Source of the DNA: Sulfopaludibacter sp035606355
GTDB lineage: Bacteria > Acidobacteriota > Terriglobia > Bryobacterales > Bryobacteraceae
NCBI GenBank assembly: GCA_035606355.1
Contig: DATNFO010000024.1
Coordinates: forward strand, 248,001 to 312,000
Length of the DNA: 64,000 nucleotides
Direction: 5' to 3'
Shown piece by piece: positions 16,490 through 24,166 of the stretch. The translations under genes and the position numbers were made by a program. The notes beneath the pieces were generated by a model, which made no database searches, had not been told where the DNA came from, and was given only the letters and a program-made list of their open reading frames with translations. Every line of letters begins with the position of its first letter. The stretch's first letter is position 1.

Positions 16490-17511
16490 TTTCGCGCGGG
16501 CGGGCGCAGCAGCTTCCCCGGAAGCTTTGAAAGATACGCGAGCCGTTCCACCACCGGCAGCAGGCGCCGCACCGTCTTGCCGTGCAGCATGAGGCTCCCG
16601 GTCACCAGCACCGGATGAGGAATCGTGGTGCAGCACCGCGCGCACATATCGATCTCGCCCGCGCGCCCCGTGCTGTGCAGCACGCGCAGCTTCTGCATGC
16701 CGCCGGAGTTCCAGATCTCCTCGAGCGGCGCATCGGCGATGTTGCCGACCGGCGCGCCGTCCAGCATGTAGCTCTGGCAGCACGGATACACGTCGCCGTT
16801 CTGCTTGACGTACATGGGTCCGCGCCACAGGTAATGGCAGGGATGGCTCCATTCGCCCGCCGCGTGGCCGGCATCCGGCCGCATGAGGTTGGTCTCATCT
16901 TCTTTGATGCGGATCTGGTCGATTCCCGGCACCGCGTTCCAGAAGGCCAGAAAATCCGGCACTTCGTCTGCATTGCCCTCCATTTTGACCATCTGCACGA
17001 CCACCTGTAGCTTGGAGTGCCGCTCATGCTTCATGCGTGCGAAGCGTACGAAGTTGTCCCGCACCTTTTCGAACTTCGCGCCCTTGCGGTAAAACTCGAA
17101 AGTCTCTTTTTTCGCGCCATCGAAGCTGAGCGTGATCTGTTCGAGCGGCGAATCCAGAATGCGCGCCGCGAGCTTCTCGTCGAGGAACGTGCCGTTCGTC
17201 GATAGCAGGCTCGAAACGCTATGCTCGTGACAGAATTCAATGCGGTCGAAAATCGCGGGGTCCATGAACGGCTCGCCCAGGCCGATCAGCATCATGTGCT
17301 CCGCCGACCCCTTGGACTGGCTGACGAGTTTGCGGAAAACCTCGCCGTCCATATCGGCCTTCGGCTGCTTATGCGTCTCGCGCGGGCACATGGGGCAGTA
17401 GAGATTGCACTTCGCGGTGGTCTCGACGATATACTCCACCGGCAGCGCCCGCAGCTTGGACCGGCGCGCCAGATACCCCCACAGCAGTTTGGACCGGTTC
17501 CATGCCCCCAT
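16486..17511 (-). CDS. Radical SAM/SPASM domain protein
   Basis: 341 residues. The cluster motif is C35-x3-C39-x2-C42 (CNLYCPMC), followed by the SAM-binding GLGEPFMD (GGE-like) and LSTNGTFL. After the barrel there is a SPASM-like cysteine set: HPCHYLW, VYPCCQS and MCARCC. These bind auxiliary iron-sulfur clusters. Members modify peptides or act on small molecules and sugars; without a precursor peptide nearby I cannot name the substrate. I looked at the flanking sequence for a short Cys- or Ser-rich precursor and saw none. The gene is convergent with the TIR gene and their stop codons overlap by 4 bases. Confidence 0.88.
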   Translation of the reverse strand: MGAWNRSKLLWGYLARRSKLRALPVEYIVETTAKCNLYCPMCPRETHKQPKADMDGEVFRKLVSQSKGSAEHMMLIGLGEPFMDPAIFDRIEFCHEHSVSSLLSTNGTFLDEKLAARILDSPLEQITLSFDGAKKETFEFYRKGAKFEKVRDNFVRFARMKHERHSKLQVVVQMVKMEGNADEVPDFLAFWNAVPGIDQIRIKEDETNLMRPDAGHAAGEWSHPCHYLWRGPMYVKQNGDVYPCCQSYMLDGAPVGNIADAPLEEIWNSGGMQKLRVLHSTGRAGEIDMCARCCTTIPHPVLVTGSLMLHGKTVRRLLPVVERLAYLSKLPGKLLRPPARN

Positions 17512-17557
17512 TCTTTTTCATTGTATCCACCGGCGGGCGCGTGTCATTGTATTGGGC

Positions 17558-18394
17558 ATGAAGGTTGCCGTCACGGGCGCGAGCGGTCTCATCGGGACTC
17601 GGCTGACAGGCGCTCTGCGGGCGATGGATCACGAAGTGATTCCGCTCGGCCGCCGCGACACCATCGGGCCGTGCGACGCCGTCGTGCACCTCGCTGGAGA
17701 ACCGGTCGCGCAGCGATGGAGCGCCAGGGCGAAGCAGGAAATTCGCGATAGCCGCGTGGAGGGGACGCGCCGGCTGGTGGCAGGCATTGCCGCGTTGCCG
17801 CAAAAGCCCCGGGTGCTCGTCTCCAGCTCGGCCATCGGCTACTACGGGTCGCGCGGCGACGAGACTCTGACCGAAGAATCCGGCCCCGGCAGCGATTTTC
17901 TGGCGACGGTCTGCGCCGCGTGGGAGAAAGAAGCGAAGGCGGCGGAGGAGTTGGGAATCCGCGTAGTCCGGCTGCGCACCGGAATCGTGCTGGACGCGCA
18001 CGGCGGAGCGCTGGCAAAAATGCTGACGCCGTTCCGCTTCGGTCTGGGAGGTAGGCTCGGCAGCGGACGCCAGTGGATGAGTTGGATTCACATCGACGAT
18101 CTGGCCGGAATCGTCGTCCACGCTCTCGAAAATCCGGTGAGCGGCGCCGTCAACGGGGTCGCGCCGAATCCCGTCCGCAACTCCGTCTTCACGCAAGCGT
18201 TGGCCGGCACTCTTCACCGCCCCGCCCTGTTTCCGGTGCCGCAATTCGGCCTGCGCCTGATGCTCGGCGAGATGTCCGAAGCTGTTCTCGCGAGTCAGCG
18301 GGTGCTGCCGAAGGTGGCGGAATCATCAGGGTATCGCTTTCGCTACCCGGACTTGCCCGAAGCGCTGAGGGAAACGATTATTGGACGCAGATAA
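17558..18394 (+). CDS. TIGR01777-family NAD-dependent epimerase-like protein (YfcH type)
   Basis: 278 residues from ATG 17558. The Rossmann motif MKVAVTGASGLIGTRL opens the protein, followed by AVVHLAGEPVAQRWS, SSSAIGYYGSRGDE (with the YYG in place of YxxxK chemistry) and a C-terminal DUF1731-like part ending LPEALRETI. The family is widespread, known as YfcH in E. coli, and its reaction is unknown. The last codons and stop (GGA CGC AGA TAA) are made from the left arm of a dispersed inverted repeat, so the natural C-terminus may have been altered by a few residues. It is divergent from the radical SAM gene. Confidence 0.9.
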   Translation: MKVAVTGASGLIGTRLTGALRAMDHEVIPLGRRDTIGPCDAVVHLAGEPVAQRWSARAKQEIRDSRVEGTRRLVAGIAALPQKPRVLVSSSAIGYYGSRGDETLTEESGPGSDFLATVCAAWEKEAKAAEELGIRVVRLRTGIVLDAHGGALAKMLTPFRFGLGGRLGSGRQWMSWIHIDDLAGIVVHALENPVSGAVNGVAPNPVRNSVFTQALAGTLHRPALFPVPQFGLRLMLGEMSEAVLASQRVLPKVAESSGYRFRYPDLPEALRETIIGRR

Positions 18395-18462
18395 ACGCAG
18401 ATGAACGCCGATAAGCCAAGCATCAATGTGTTATCGGCGTTTATCTGCGTTCATCTGCGTCC
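18383..18462. repeat. Repeat family B, copy 1 (80-bp inverted repeat)
   Basis: Arms 18383-18414 and 18431-18462 (32 nt each, two mismatches) with a 16-nt spacer. Each arm is itself built from short tandem units of the GACGCAGATAAAC / GCAGATGAACGC type. The left arm supplies the stop codon of the preceding gene (TAA at 18392-18394). A second copy lies at 62952-63037. Confidence 0.9.
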
Positions 18463-18499
18463 GAAATGATTTTTAAGGCTGGAGGGAACCCGCGGGAAT

Positions 18500-18829
18500 T
18501 TAGAACTCGAAGCCGAGCGTCTGGTTGGATCCGCCGAGGTCGATGGATTCCATGCGCTCGCCGGCTGCATCTTTCTTGGTCTGCACGGCGGTATCTTCGT
18601 GCTTCTGGGTGGTCTCGATCTTCGCGGGAGCTGTGTAGCTCTTCTCGCTGCGCACGTTCGTGAACACGGCGTTGGAGCCTTCCACCTTCACGCGGTACTG
18701 CCCGGCGGCGAGCTGAACGGCGCCCACCTGGGTGGCGGTCGGAAGCAGGATCTCATAAGACTTCGCACTGGCGATCGAAAGGGTGCTGAGGGCCAGGGCG
18801 GCGATGGCGACAAAGTTCTTGGTGGTCAT
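18500..18829 (-). CDS. Small secreted protein, unknown function
   Basis: 109 residues from ATG 18829, preceded by an AGAGAGA-rich ribosome site. Residues 1-20 are a Sec signal peptide (MTTKNFVAIAALALSTLSIASAKS) with an AxA-type cleavage site near ASA. The mature part has YEILLPTATQVGAVQLAAGQ, then VKVEGSNAVFTN, so it looks like a small beta-sandwich. The tail is charged and ends LGFEF. Proteins of this kind are frequent in Acidobacteriota genomes but I do not know a function. The long leader between it and the divergent DUF1385 gene carries a near-palindrome that could be an operator. Confidence 0.75.
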   Translation of the reverse strand: MTTKNFVAIAALALSTLSIASAKSYEILLPTATQVGAVQLAAGQYRVKVEGSNAVFTNVRSEKSYTAPAKIETTQKHEDTAVQTKKDAAGERMESIDLGGSNQTLGFEF

Positions 18830-18866
18830 TTTCGTGGGTTCTCTCTTTTTTCTAAGTTTTTGATTT

Positions 18867-18885
18867 GCAAGCGCTTTTGGCTTGC
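18867..18885 (-). promoter_or_regulatory. Possible LacI-type operator upstream of the small secreted protein
   Basis: GCAAGC (18867-18872) and GCTTGC (18880-18885) form an inverted repeat 38 bases before the start codon. Inside it is the perfect 8-bp palindrome AAGCGCTT with a central CG, typical of LacI-family operators (catabolite-type TGxAAxCGxTT). No regulator gene is adjacent, so this is only a suggestion. It could equally be a small hairpin in the leader. Confidence 0.3.
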
Positions 18886-19047
18886 ATAGAGAAAGGCGCA
18901 GCAGTCCGGAAAAGGTGACTACCACCGGCAGGGGATATGAGAACCCGTCAGCAGGGGAGGCAGTATTCGCAGGGCTCCTGCCCGGTCCCCAATCCGCGCA
19001 AAGCGCGGAGGGCGGAAGCTGAACCTCCGTGGAGCCCGCCGGCATCG

Positions 19048-19053
19048 TATAAT
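19048..19053 (+). promoter_or_regulatory. -10 element upstream of the DUF1385 cluster
   Basis: A perfect TATAAT lies 26 bases before the GTG at 19079. No good -35 is seen at the right distance (CTCCGT at 19025-19030). It is the best candidate for the promoter of the DUF1385-prfA-prmC cluster. The other 200 bases of this divergent intergenic region show no gene. Confidence 0.45.
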
Positions 19054-19078
19054 AAGGAAAGTTCCACTGTGAGGTTGT

Positions 19079-20062
19079 GTGTCCCTTCGTACGTATTTCC
19101 GTCTATTCACCCATAGCATGCTGCTGCCGGTCTTAGAGAGCGGCGAGGAAACCCTGGTCGGCGGTCAGGCCGTTCTGGAAGGCGTGATGATGCGGGCCCC
19201 CCACAGCTACTGCGTGGCCGTCCGCAAGCAGAGCGGCGTTCTGGTCACCGAAGAGATGCCGCTCGACCGCATCTCCGACCAATACAAAATCTTCAAATAC
19301 CCGATCTTGCGCGGCTGCGGAACCCTCTTCCAAGCCATGAAGCTGGGCATCAAGAGCCTGCAGTTCTCCGCCCGCGCCGCCATGGAAGATCTCGTTCCCG
19401 AAGGTCAGGCGCCTCCCAAGGAACTGCCGAAGTGGGTCATGATCGCCAATCTGGTCGCCATGCTCGGTTCCTTCCTGTTCCTCTATAAATTTCTGCCGCT
19501 GTATCTGGCGACCAAGCTCGGCTCCGTGGTTCCGGCCCTCTCCAGCACCCTAGGCGTGAACATCACCGATGGCACCATCCGCATTCTGATTTTCCTCGTG
19601 TTCATGGCCGGCATCTCCCGGATGAAGGACATCCGCCGCGTCTTCGAATATCACGGCGCCGAACACAAAGTCGTCTTCAATTTCGAATCCGGCAAGCCGG
19701 TGAACGTGCCCACGGCGCAGAGCTTTCAGACGTGGCACCCGCGCTGCGGCACCAGTTTCATGATGCTGCTGATGCTGGTTTCCTTCGTGGTCTACATGTT
19801 CATTCCGGTCCAGGGCTTCCTGGCGAAGTTTCTGCTCCGCATCGCGCTGCTCCCTGTAATCACCGGCGTCTGTTACGAAATGATCCGCTTCGCCGCGCGC
19901 CGGCCGGGCTCCATCCTGACGATGCTGACCGCCCCGGGTATGTGGCTGCAGCGCATCACCACCAAGCAGCCGACCGACGCCCAGGCCGAAGTCGCCATTC
20001 ACGCCCTCGAAGGCGCCATGGCGCTCGAAAAATCGCAGGGCGGCGAGCTGGTCATCGCCTGA
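19079..20062 (+). CDS. DUF1385 membrane protein
   Basis: 327 residues from GTG 19079 (GAGG sits 4 bases before it); ATG 19118 is an alternative that would trim 13 residues. The family hallmarks are VGGQAVLEGVMMRAPHSY near the N-terminus, FEYHGAEHKVVFNFE in the middle, and TWHPRCGTSFMMLLM. There are four or so membrane helices (LVAMLGSFLFLYKFLPLYL, IRILIFLVFMAG, and two after the HPRCGTSF motif). The conserved His, Cys and Glu residues suggest an enzyme or metal site, but the function is unknown. In many bacteria, especially Firmicutes, DUF1385 genes sit beside prfA and prmC, just as here. The stop is 15 bases before prfA. Confidence 0.9.
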   Translation: MSLRTYFRLFTHSMLLPVLESGEETLVGGQAVLEGVMMRAPHSYCVAVRKQSGVLVTEEMPLDRISDQYKIFKYPILRGCGTLFQAMKLGIKSLQFSARAAMEDLVPEGQAPPKELPKWVMIANLVAMLGSFLFLYKFLPLYLATKLGSVVPALSSTLGVNITDGTIRILIFLVFMAGISRMKDIRRVFEYHGAEHKVVFNFESGKPVNVPTAQSFQTWHPRCGTSFMMLLMLVSFVVYMFIPVQGFLAKFLLRIALLPVITGVCYEMIRFAARRPGSILTMLTAPGMWLQRITTKQPTDAQAEVAIHALEGAMALEKSQGGELVIA

Positions 20063-20077
20063 GCGCCCACTACACCC

Positions 20078-21190
20078 ATGCAATTCGTTGAGAAGCTCGA
20101 TCAGCTCGAAAAGCGCTTTGACGAGCTCAATTCCCAGATGGCCGATCCGGCCGTGATTTCCGACTCCGATCAGTATCGCAAGGTCACCAAGACTCACAGC
20201 GAGCTCAGCGAAGTTGTCGCCCGGTTTCGCGAGTGGAAGCAGGCGGAAAGCAGCCTTTCGCAGGCGCGCGGCATGCTGGAAGAGAAAGACCCCGACCTGC
20301 GCGCTATGGCCGAGGAAGAGGTTGCGCGCCTGGAGCCTGAACTGACGCAGCTCGAAGAGCAAATCAAGCTCCTGCTGCTGCCGCGGGATCCTAACGACGA
20401 TAAGAACATCGTGCTCGAAATCCGCGCCGGTACGGGCGGCGACGAAGCCACGCTTTTCGCGGCGGAAGTCTTTCGCATGTACAGCCGCTACGCCGAAACG
20501 CAGGGCTGGAAAATGGAAATCACATCCAGCAGCGAATCGAGCGTCGGCGGACTGAAGGAAGTCATCGCTCTCATCAGCGGCAACAAGGTCTTCAGCAAGA
20601 TGAAGTATGAAAGCGGAGTGCACCGCGTGCAGCGCGTGCCGGTCACAGAGCAGCAGGGCCGCGTACACACCTCCGCCATCACCGTCGCCGTGCTTCCCGA
20701 AGCCGACGAGGTCGAAATCAAGCTCGAAGCCAAGGACGTCCGCACAGACACGTTCTGCTCGTCGGGCCCCGGCGGCCAGAGCGTGAACACGACGTACTCC
20801 GCCGTCCGGCTCACCCACTTGCCTACCGGTTTGGTGGTCTCCTGCCAGGACGAAAAGAGCCAGATCAAAAACCGCGCCAAAGCCGAGCGCGTGCTGCGTT
20901 CCCGCCTGTATGAGATGGAGCTCGAAAAGCAGCAGGCGGCTCTCGGCGCTGAGCGGAAAACCATGGTCGGCAGCGGCGACCGAAGTGAAAAAATCCGGAC
21001 ATACAACTTCCCGCAGAATCGCGTCACCGATCATCGCATCGGCCTCACTCTGCACCAGCTCGACTTCGTCATGGACGGCAAACTCGACCAGATCCTCGAC
21101 GCCCTCACCGCCCATTACCAGACCGAAAAGTTAAAGAAGCAAGGCGAGAACGGCGGCCCCGGCTCGAACGGATCGCGGCCGGCCGCATGA
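20078..21190 (+). CDS. prfA: Peptide chain release factor 1
   Basis: 370 residues. The peptidyl-tRNA hydrolysis motif GGQ is in CSSGPGGQSVNTTYSAVRLT. The stop-codon-reading tripeptide is PVT (RVPVTEQQGRVHTSA), the accepted variant of the RF1 PxT motif, so it should read UAA and UAG; RF2 would show SPF. The N-terminal coiled-coil domain and the DEKSQIKNRAKAERVL helix are also typical. Its glutamine in GGQ is methylated by PrmC, whose gene overlaps this one by 4 bases (ATGA), so enzyme and substrate are made together. Confidence 0.95.
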   Translation: MQFVEKLDQLEKRFDELNSQMADPAVISDSDQYRKVTKTHSELSEVVARFREWKQAESSLSQARGMLEEKDPDLRAMAEEEVARLEPELTQLEEQIKLLLLPRDPNDDKNIVLEIRAGTGGDEATLFAAEVFRMYSRYAETQGWKMEITSSSESSVGGLKEVIALISGNKVFSKMKYESGVHRVQRVPVTEQQGRVHTSAITVAVLPEADEVEIKLEAKDVRTDTFCSSGPGGQSVNTTYSAVRLTHLPTGLVVSCQDEKSQIKNRAKAERVLRSRLYEMELEKQQAALGAERKTMVGSGDRSEKIRTYNFPQNRVTDHRIGLTLHQLDFVMDGKLDQILDALTAHYQTEKLKKQGENGGPGSNGSRPAA

Positions 21191-22023
21191 CGCTGCGGAC
21201 GGCGCTGCTTCAGGGCACCAGGCTCCTGGAAGATGCAGCCGTCCCTGTGCCGCGGCTCACCGCGGAGGTGCTCCTCGCGCATGCTCTGCAACGCGATCGC
21301 GTCTACCTGGTAGCGCATTCCGAGGATGAGCTGCCGGAAATCGGCTGGATTCACTTCGGGCGCTATCTCCACGAGCGTATCCAAGGCAAGCCGACGCAGT
21401 ACATCACCAAGAAACAGGAATTCTACGGCCGCGAGTTCCGCGTGACCGCCGATGTTCTGATTCCGCGGCCGGAAACCGAACATGTAGTCGAGGTAGCTCT
21501 CGAAGTGGCGCGCGGCGCCAGGCGCGTGCTGGATGTGGGGACGGGCTCGGGCGCTCTGGCAGTCACCTTGGCTTTGGAACTGGGCGCGGACGCGGTAGCC
21601 ACCGATATTTCCCCGGCAGCCGCACTCGTCGCGGCGCAAAATGCCGCGTCATGGGGCGCGCGGACCCGCGTCTTGGTGTGCGATCTCATGAATGCCGTCG
21701 CGTCCGAGTCCATCGAGTTGCTCGTCTCCAATCCGCCGTACGTGCCCTTGGCTCAGCGCGCAGGCATGCAGCGTGAGGTTCGCGATTGGGAACCGGAAGT
21801 GGCCCTGTTCGGCGGCGAATCGGGCTTCGAGCTCTACGAGCGCATTCTCGCGGACGCTCCTCGTGTGCTTCGCCCCGATGGCTGGCTCGTGATGGAATTG
21901 GGCTTCGGCAGCGCGGATCGGGTTCAGGCCATGATGCACGATTGGATGGACGTCCGTTTCACGCCCGATCTCGCCGGAATCCCTCGCGTGATTTCGGGCC
22001 GCTGTGTACGGCATAATCGATAG
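21187..22023 (+). CDS. prmC: Release factor glutamine methyltransferase
   Basis: 278 residues. An N-terminal helical domain (VPRLTAEVLLAHALQRDR) precedes the SAM-binding Rossmann fold (RRVLDVGTGSGALAVTLALE). The catalytic SNPPYVPLAQ matches the NPPY motif that holds the target glutamine. It N5-methylates the Gln of GGQ in RF1 and RF2. The ATG overlaps the prfA stop by 4 bases. The C-terminal part ends in LVMELGFGSADRVQAMM, as in other PrmC proteins. The ABC transporter ATPase gene starts 3 bases after the stop. Confidence 0.95.
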   Translation: MTLRTALLQGTRLLEDAAVPVPRLTAEVLLAHALQRDRVYLVAHSEDELPEIGWIHFGRYLHERIQGKPTQYITKKQEFYGREFRVTADVLIPRPETEHVVEVALEVARGARRVLDVGTGSGALAVTLALELGADAVATDISPAAALVAAQNAASWGARTRVLVCDLMNAVASESIELLVSNPPYVPLAQRAGMQREVRDWEPEVALFGGESGFELYERILADAPRVLRPDGWLVMELGFGSADRVQAMMHDWMDVRFTPDLAGIPRVISGRCVRHNR

Positions 22024-22026
22024 GAC

Positions 22027-23055
22027 ATGGGGATCGGCATCCGGATAGAAAACCTGCGGAAGGTTTACGATTCGCCTCCACCTTCGGCCGCTCGCGGCGG
22101 CGGCTTTTCGTTCGTGGCGCAGCGCTCCGCGGGTCCCAAGCAAAAGAAGAAGAAGTTCGAAGTGGTCGCGCTGGACGGTATTTCCATGGAAATGCGCGCC
22201 GGCGAAATCTTTGGACTTCTCGGCCCCAACGGCGCAGGTAAATCGACCACCATCGGCATTCTCACCACGCGCACCGCACCCACCAGCGGCCGCGCTTTCG
22301 TCGGCGAGTACGACGTGTGGCAGCAGCAGGTGAAGGCCAAGCGTCTGATCGGCGTGGTGCCGCAGCGGCCGAACCTGGATTTCGCCCTGACCGCGCGCGA
22401 GATCCTTCTTTTTCACGGCGCGTACTTCGGGCAGGGGCGCAAAGAGCGTGAGGAAAAGGCGCAGAAGCTGCTGGAGCACTTCAAACTGACCGATCGCGCC
22501 GACCACATGGTCCGCGGCTTTTCAGGCGGCATGATGCAGCGCATTTCCATCGCCCGCGCCATGATGCACGATCCCGAAGTGCTGTTCCTGGACGAGCCGT
22601 CTGCCGGCCTGGATCCGCAAACACGCCTGCTGCTGTGGGAGATCATCCGCGAGTACAATGCGCTCGGCAAAACCATCGTGCTGACCACCCATTACATGGA
22701 CGAAGCCGACGCCCTCTGCCACCGCCTCGCCATTGTCGATCACGGCAAAGTGATTGCGCAGGGGACCCCGGAGGAGCTGAAGGCATCCATCCCCGGCGGT
22801 TACCTGCTGAAACTGCGCTTCGACCGCGCGCCCGATGATCTGGTCGCCGCGCTCAAGCAGTTGCCGGGCGTCAGCGAGGCTCGCCTCAAAGAAGCCGGCG
22901 CCGTGGACCTGTATGCGGATCGCGGCGGTGCGCTCATTGCCGCCATCGTCTCAGCCGCGCAGGCAGCGGGCGTGGAGTTGCGCGACGTCCACATCGCCGA
23001 GCCGAGCCTCGAAAATCTGTTCCTGCATCACACCGGAAGGAGCTTACGGGATTGA
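22027..23055 (+). CDS. ABC-2 type transporter, ATP-binding protein
   Basis: 342 residues. It has the Walker A GPNGAGKST, the Q-loop GVVPQRPNLDFALTARE, the ABC signature FSGGMMQRISIARA, the Walker B LFLDEPSAGLD, and the H-loop TTHYMDEADALCHR. The daunorubicin-resistance-type ATPases share the C-terminal extension seen after residue 230. There is an unusual low-complexity insertion (about residues 17-45, ending KQKKKKFEVVALDG) between the first beta strand and the rest, which is not in typical DrrA proteins. It drives export through the permease encoded by the next gene, with which it overlaps by 4 bases. The substrate is not known. Confidence 0.93.
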   Translation: MGIGIRIENLRKVYDSPPPSAARGGGFSFVAQRSAGPKQKKKKFEVVALDGISMEMRAGEIFGLLGPNGAGKSTTIGILTTRTAPTSGRAFVGEYDVWQQQVKAKRLIGVVPQRPNLDFALTAREILLFHGAYFGQGRKEREEKAQKLLEHFKLTDRADHMVRGFSGGMMQRISIARAMMHDPEVLFLDEPSAGLDPQTRLLLWEIIREYNALGKTIVLTTHYMDEADALCHRLAIVDHGKVIAQGTPEELKASIPGGYLLKLRFDRAPDDLVAALKQLPGVSEARLKEAGAVDLYADRGGALIAAIVSAAQAAGVELRDVHIAEPSLENLFLHHTGRSLRD

Positions 23056-23822
23056 ACTGGCGAACGTTCTACGCGCTACTTGCGCGCGATGGGCACGTAG
23101 CGCGGCGAAACCTGCTGCCGATGCTGCTGCAAAACCTCCTGCAGCCGCTGCTCCTCACCTTCGTCTTCGGGCGCGTGCTGACGGCGGGCGGCATGATGAA
23201 AGGCAGTTTCAAGGATGTGCTGCTGCCCGGCGTGATGGCCATCAGCATGACACTCTCGGGCGTGCAGGGAGTGGCCATGCCGCTGATCACCGAGTTTCAA
23301 TTCACCAAGGAAATCGAGGACCGGCTACTCGCGCCCATTGCGAACGGCTGGCTCGCCGTGGAGAAGATCGTCGCGGGCATGATTCAGGCGTTGATCGCCG
23401 GCCTTGTGGTTATTCCGGCGGCATGGCTCACGCTCGGGCCGGGCGTGCACATCAGTTTCGCCCAGCCGCTGGAGTTTGCGCTCGTGTGTCTGCTGGTAGC
23501 GCTCTTCGCGTCCGCCGGGGGCCTGGCCCTGGGCTGTAGCGTGGGCCAGACGCAGATCGGGCTGATGTTCAGCCTCGTGCTCGCGCCCATGATGATGTTC
23601 GGCTGCGCCTACTATCCGTGGAGCTTCCTGTCGGCGTTTCCGGTTTTGCAATATGCCGTTCTGATCAATCCGCTGGTATACGCAAGCGAAGGTCTGCGAG
23701 GAGCGTTAGCGCCGCAAGTGCCGCACATCGATCTATTGATCGTAATGGGAGCGCTGGCGATCATCGATCTGGCCCTGATCGTAGTAGGCCTGTCGAAATT
23801 CCAAAAGAAGGCCGTGAGTTAG
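23052..23822 (+). CDS. ABC-2 type transporter permease
   Basis: 256 residues with six predicted membrane helices; starts at TTG 23052, overlapping the ATPase stop (TTGA). The helical LLQPLLLTFVFGRVLTAGGM near the N-terminus and the FPVLQYAVLINPLVYASEGLR segment near the C-terminus are typical of ABC-2 permeases, including the YadH and DrrB/NodJ types. Together with the upstream ATPase it forms a half-size exporter (2+2). It is followed by repeat C copy 1. No specific substrate can be inferred from sequence. Confidence 0.92.
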   Translation: MNWRTFYALLARDGHVARRNLLPMLLQNLLQPLLLTFVFGRVLTAGGMMKGSFKDVLLPGVMAISMTLSGVQGVAMPLITEFQFTKEIEDRLLAPIANGWLAVEKIVAGMIQALIAGLVVIPAAWLTLGPGVHISFAQPLEFALVCLLVALFASAGGLALGCSVGQTQIGLMFSLVLAPMMMFGCAYYPWSFLSAFPVLQYAVLINPLVYASEGLRGALAPQVPHIDLLIVMGALAIIDLALIVVGLSKFQKKAVS

Positions 23823-23839
23823 TACCAGACCACGTGCCT

Positions 23840-23875
23840 ACAGGAATCCTTCCTGTCGGGTCGCGCGAAGCGCGA
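23840..23875. repeat. Repeat family C, copy 1 (paired hairpins)
   Basis: ACAGGAATCCTTCCTGT (23840-23856) is followed by TCGCGCGAAGCGCGA (23861-23875). The pair recurs in reverse orientation at 28521-28556. It lies 17 bases after the ABC permease stop, where it could act as a transcription end. The rest of the space up to hicB holds nothing I recognise. Confidence 0.7.
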
Positions 23876-23917
23876 CTGCCGTTTCGTTATGAGTGGTCGC
23901 CTTCGTAAAATACGGTT

Positions 23918-24139
23918 ATGAGCATCACGGCCCGTCACGTCCGCTGGCAAGATGGCGACATGTGGCTCGGATACTTCGAGCAGTTCCCGGACTACCTCAC
24001 GCAAGGCGAGACGCTGAGCGAACTCGAAGAGAATCTTCGTGATTTGTACCGGGATCTGCACAGCGGTGAAATACCCGGTATCCGCAGCATCGCTGAGCTT
24101 GCTGTTGATCCGGCACGGCGGCAGGCACGATTGGTATAA
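23918..24139 (+). CDS. HicB-family antitoxin-like protein (orphan)
   Basis: 73 residues. The first half shows the partial RNase H fold of HicB antitoxins: GDMWLGYFEQFPDYLTQGET, then LSELEENLRDLYRDL. There is no HTH or ribbon-helix-helix at the C-terminus. No HicA toxin gene (50-90 residues, double-stranded RNA-binding-like) is on either side: 95 bases upstream is intergenic repeat, and 27 bases downstream is dinB. So it is a solo HicB, which may regulate something in trans, or a leftover of a lost toxin-antitoxin pair. Confidence 0.7.
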   Translation: MSITARHVRWQDGDMWLGYFEQFPDYLTQGETLSELEENLRDLYRDLHSGEIPGIRSIAELAVDPARRQARLV

Positions 24140-24166
24140 ACACATTCTGCGTAAACTGGGAATTGA

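Noticed and set aside
20650..20670. Unusual PVT in place of PAT in release factor 1
   Set aside because: Valine is an accepted variant of the RF1 PxT tripeptide, so stop codon recognition should be normal.
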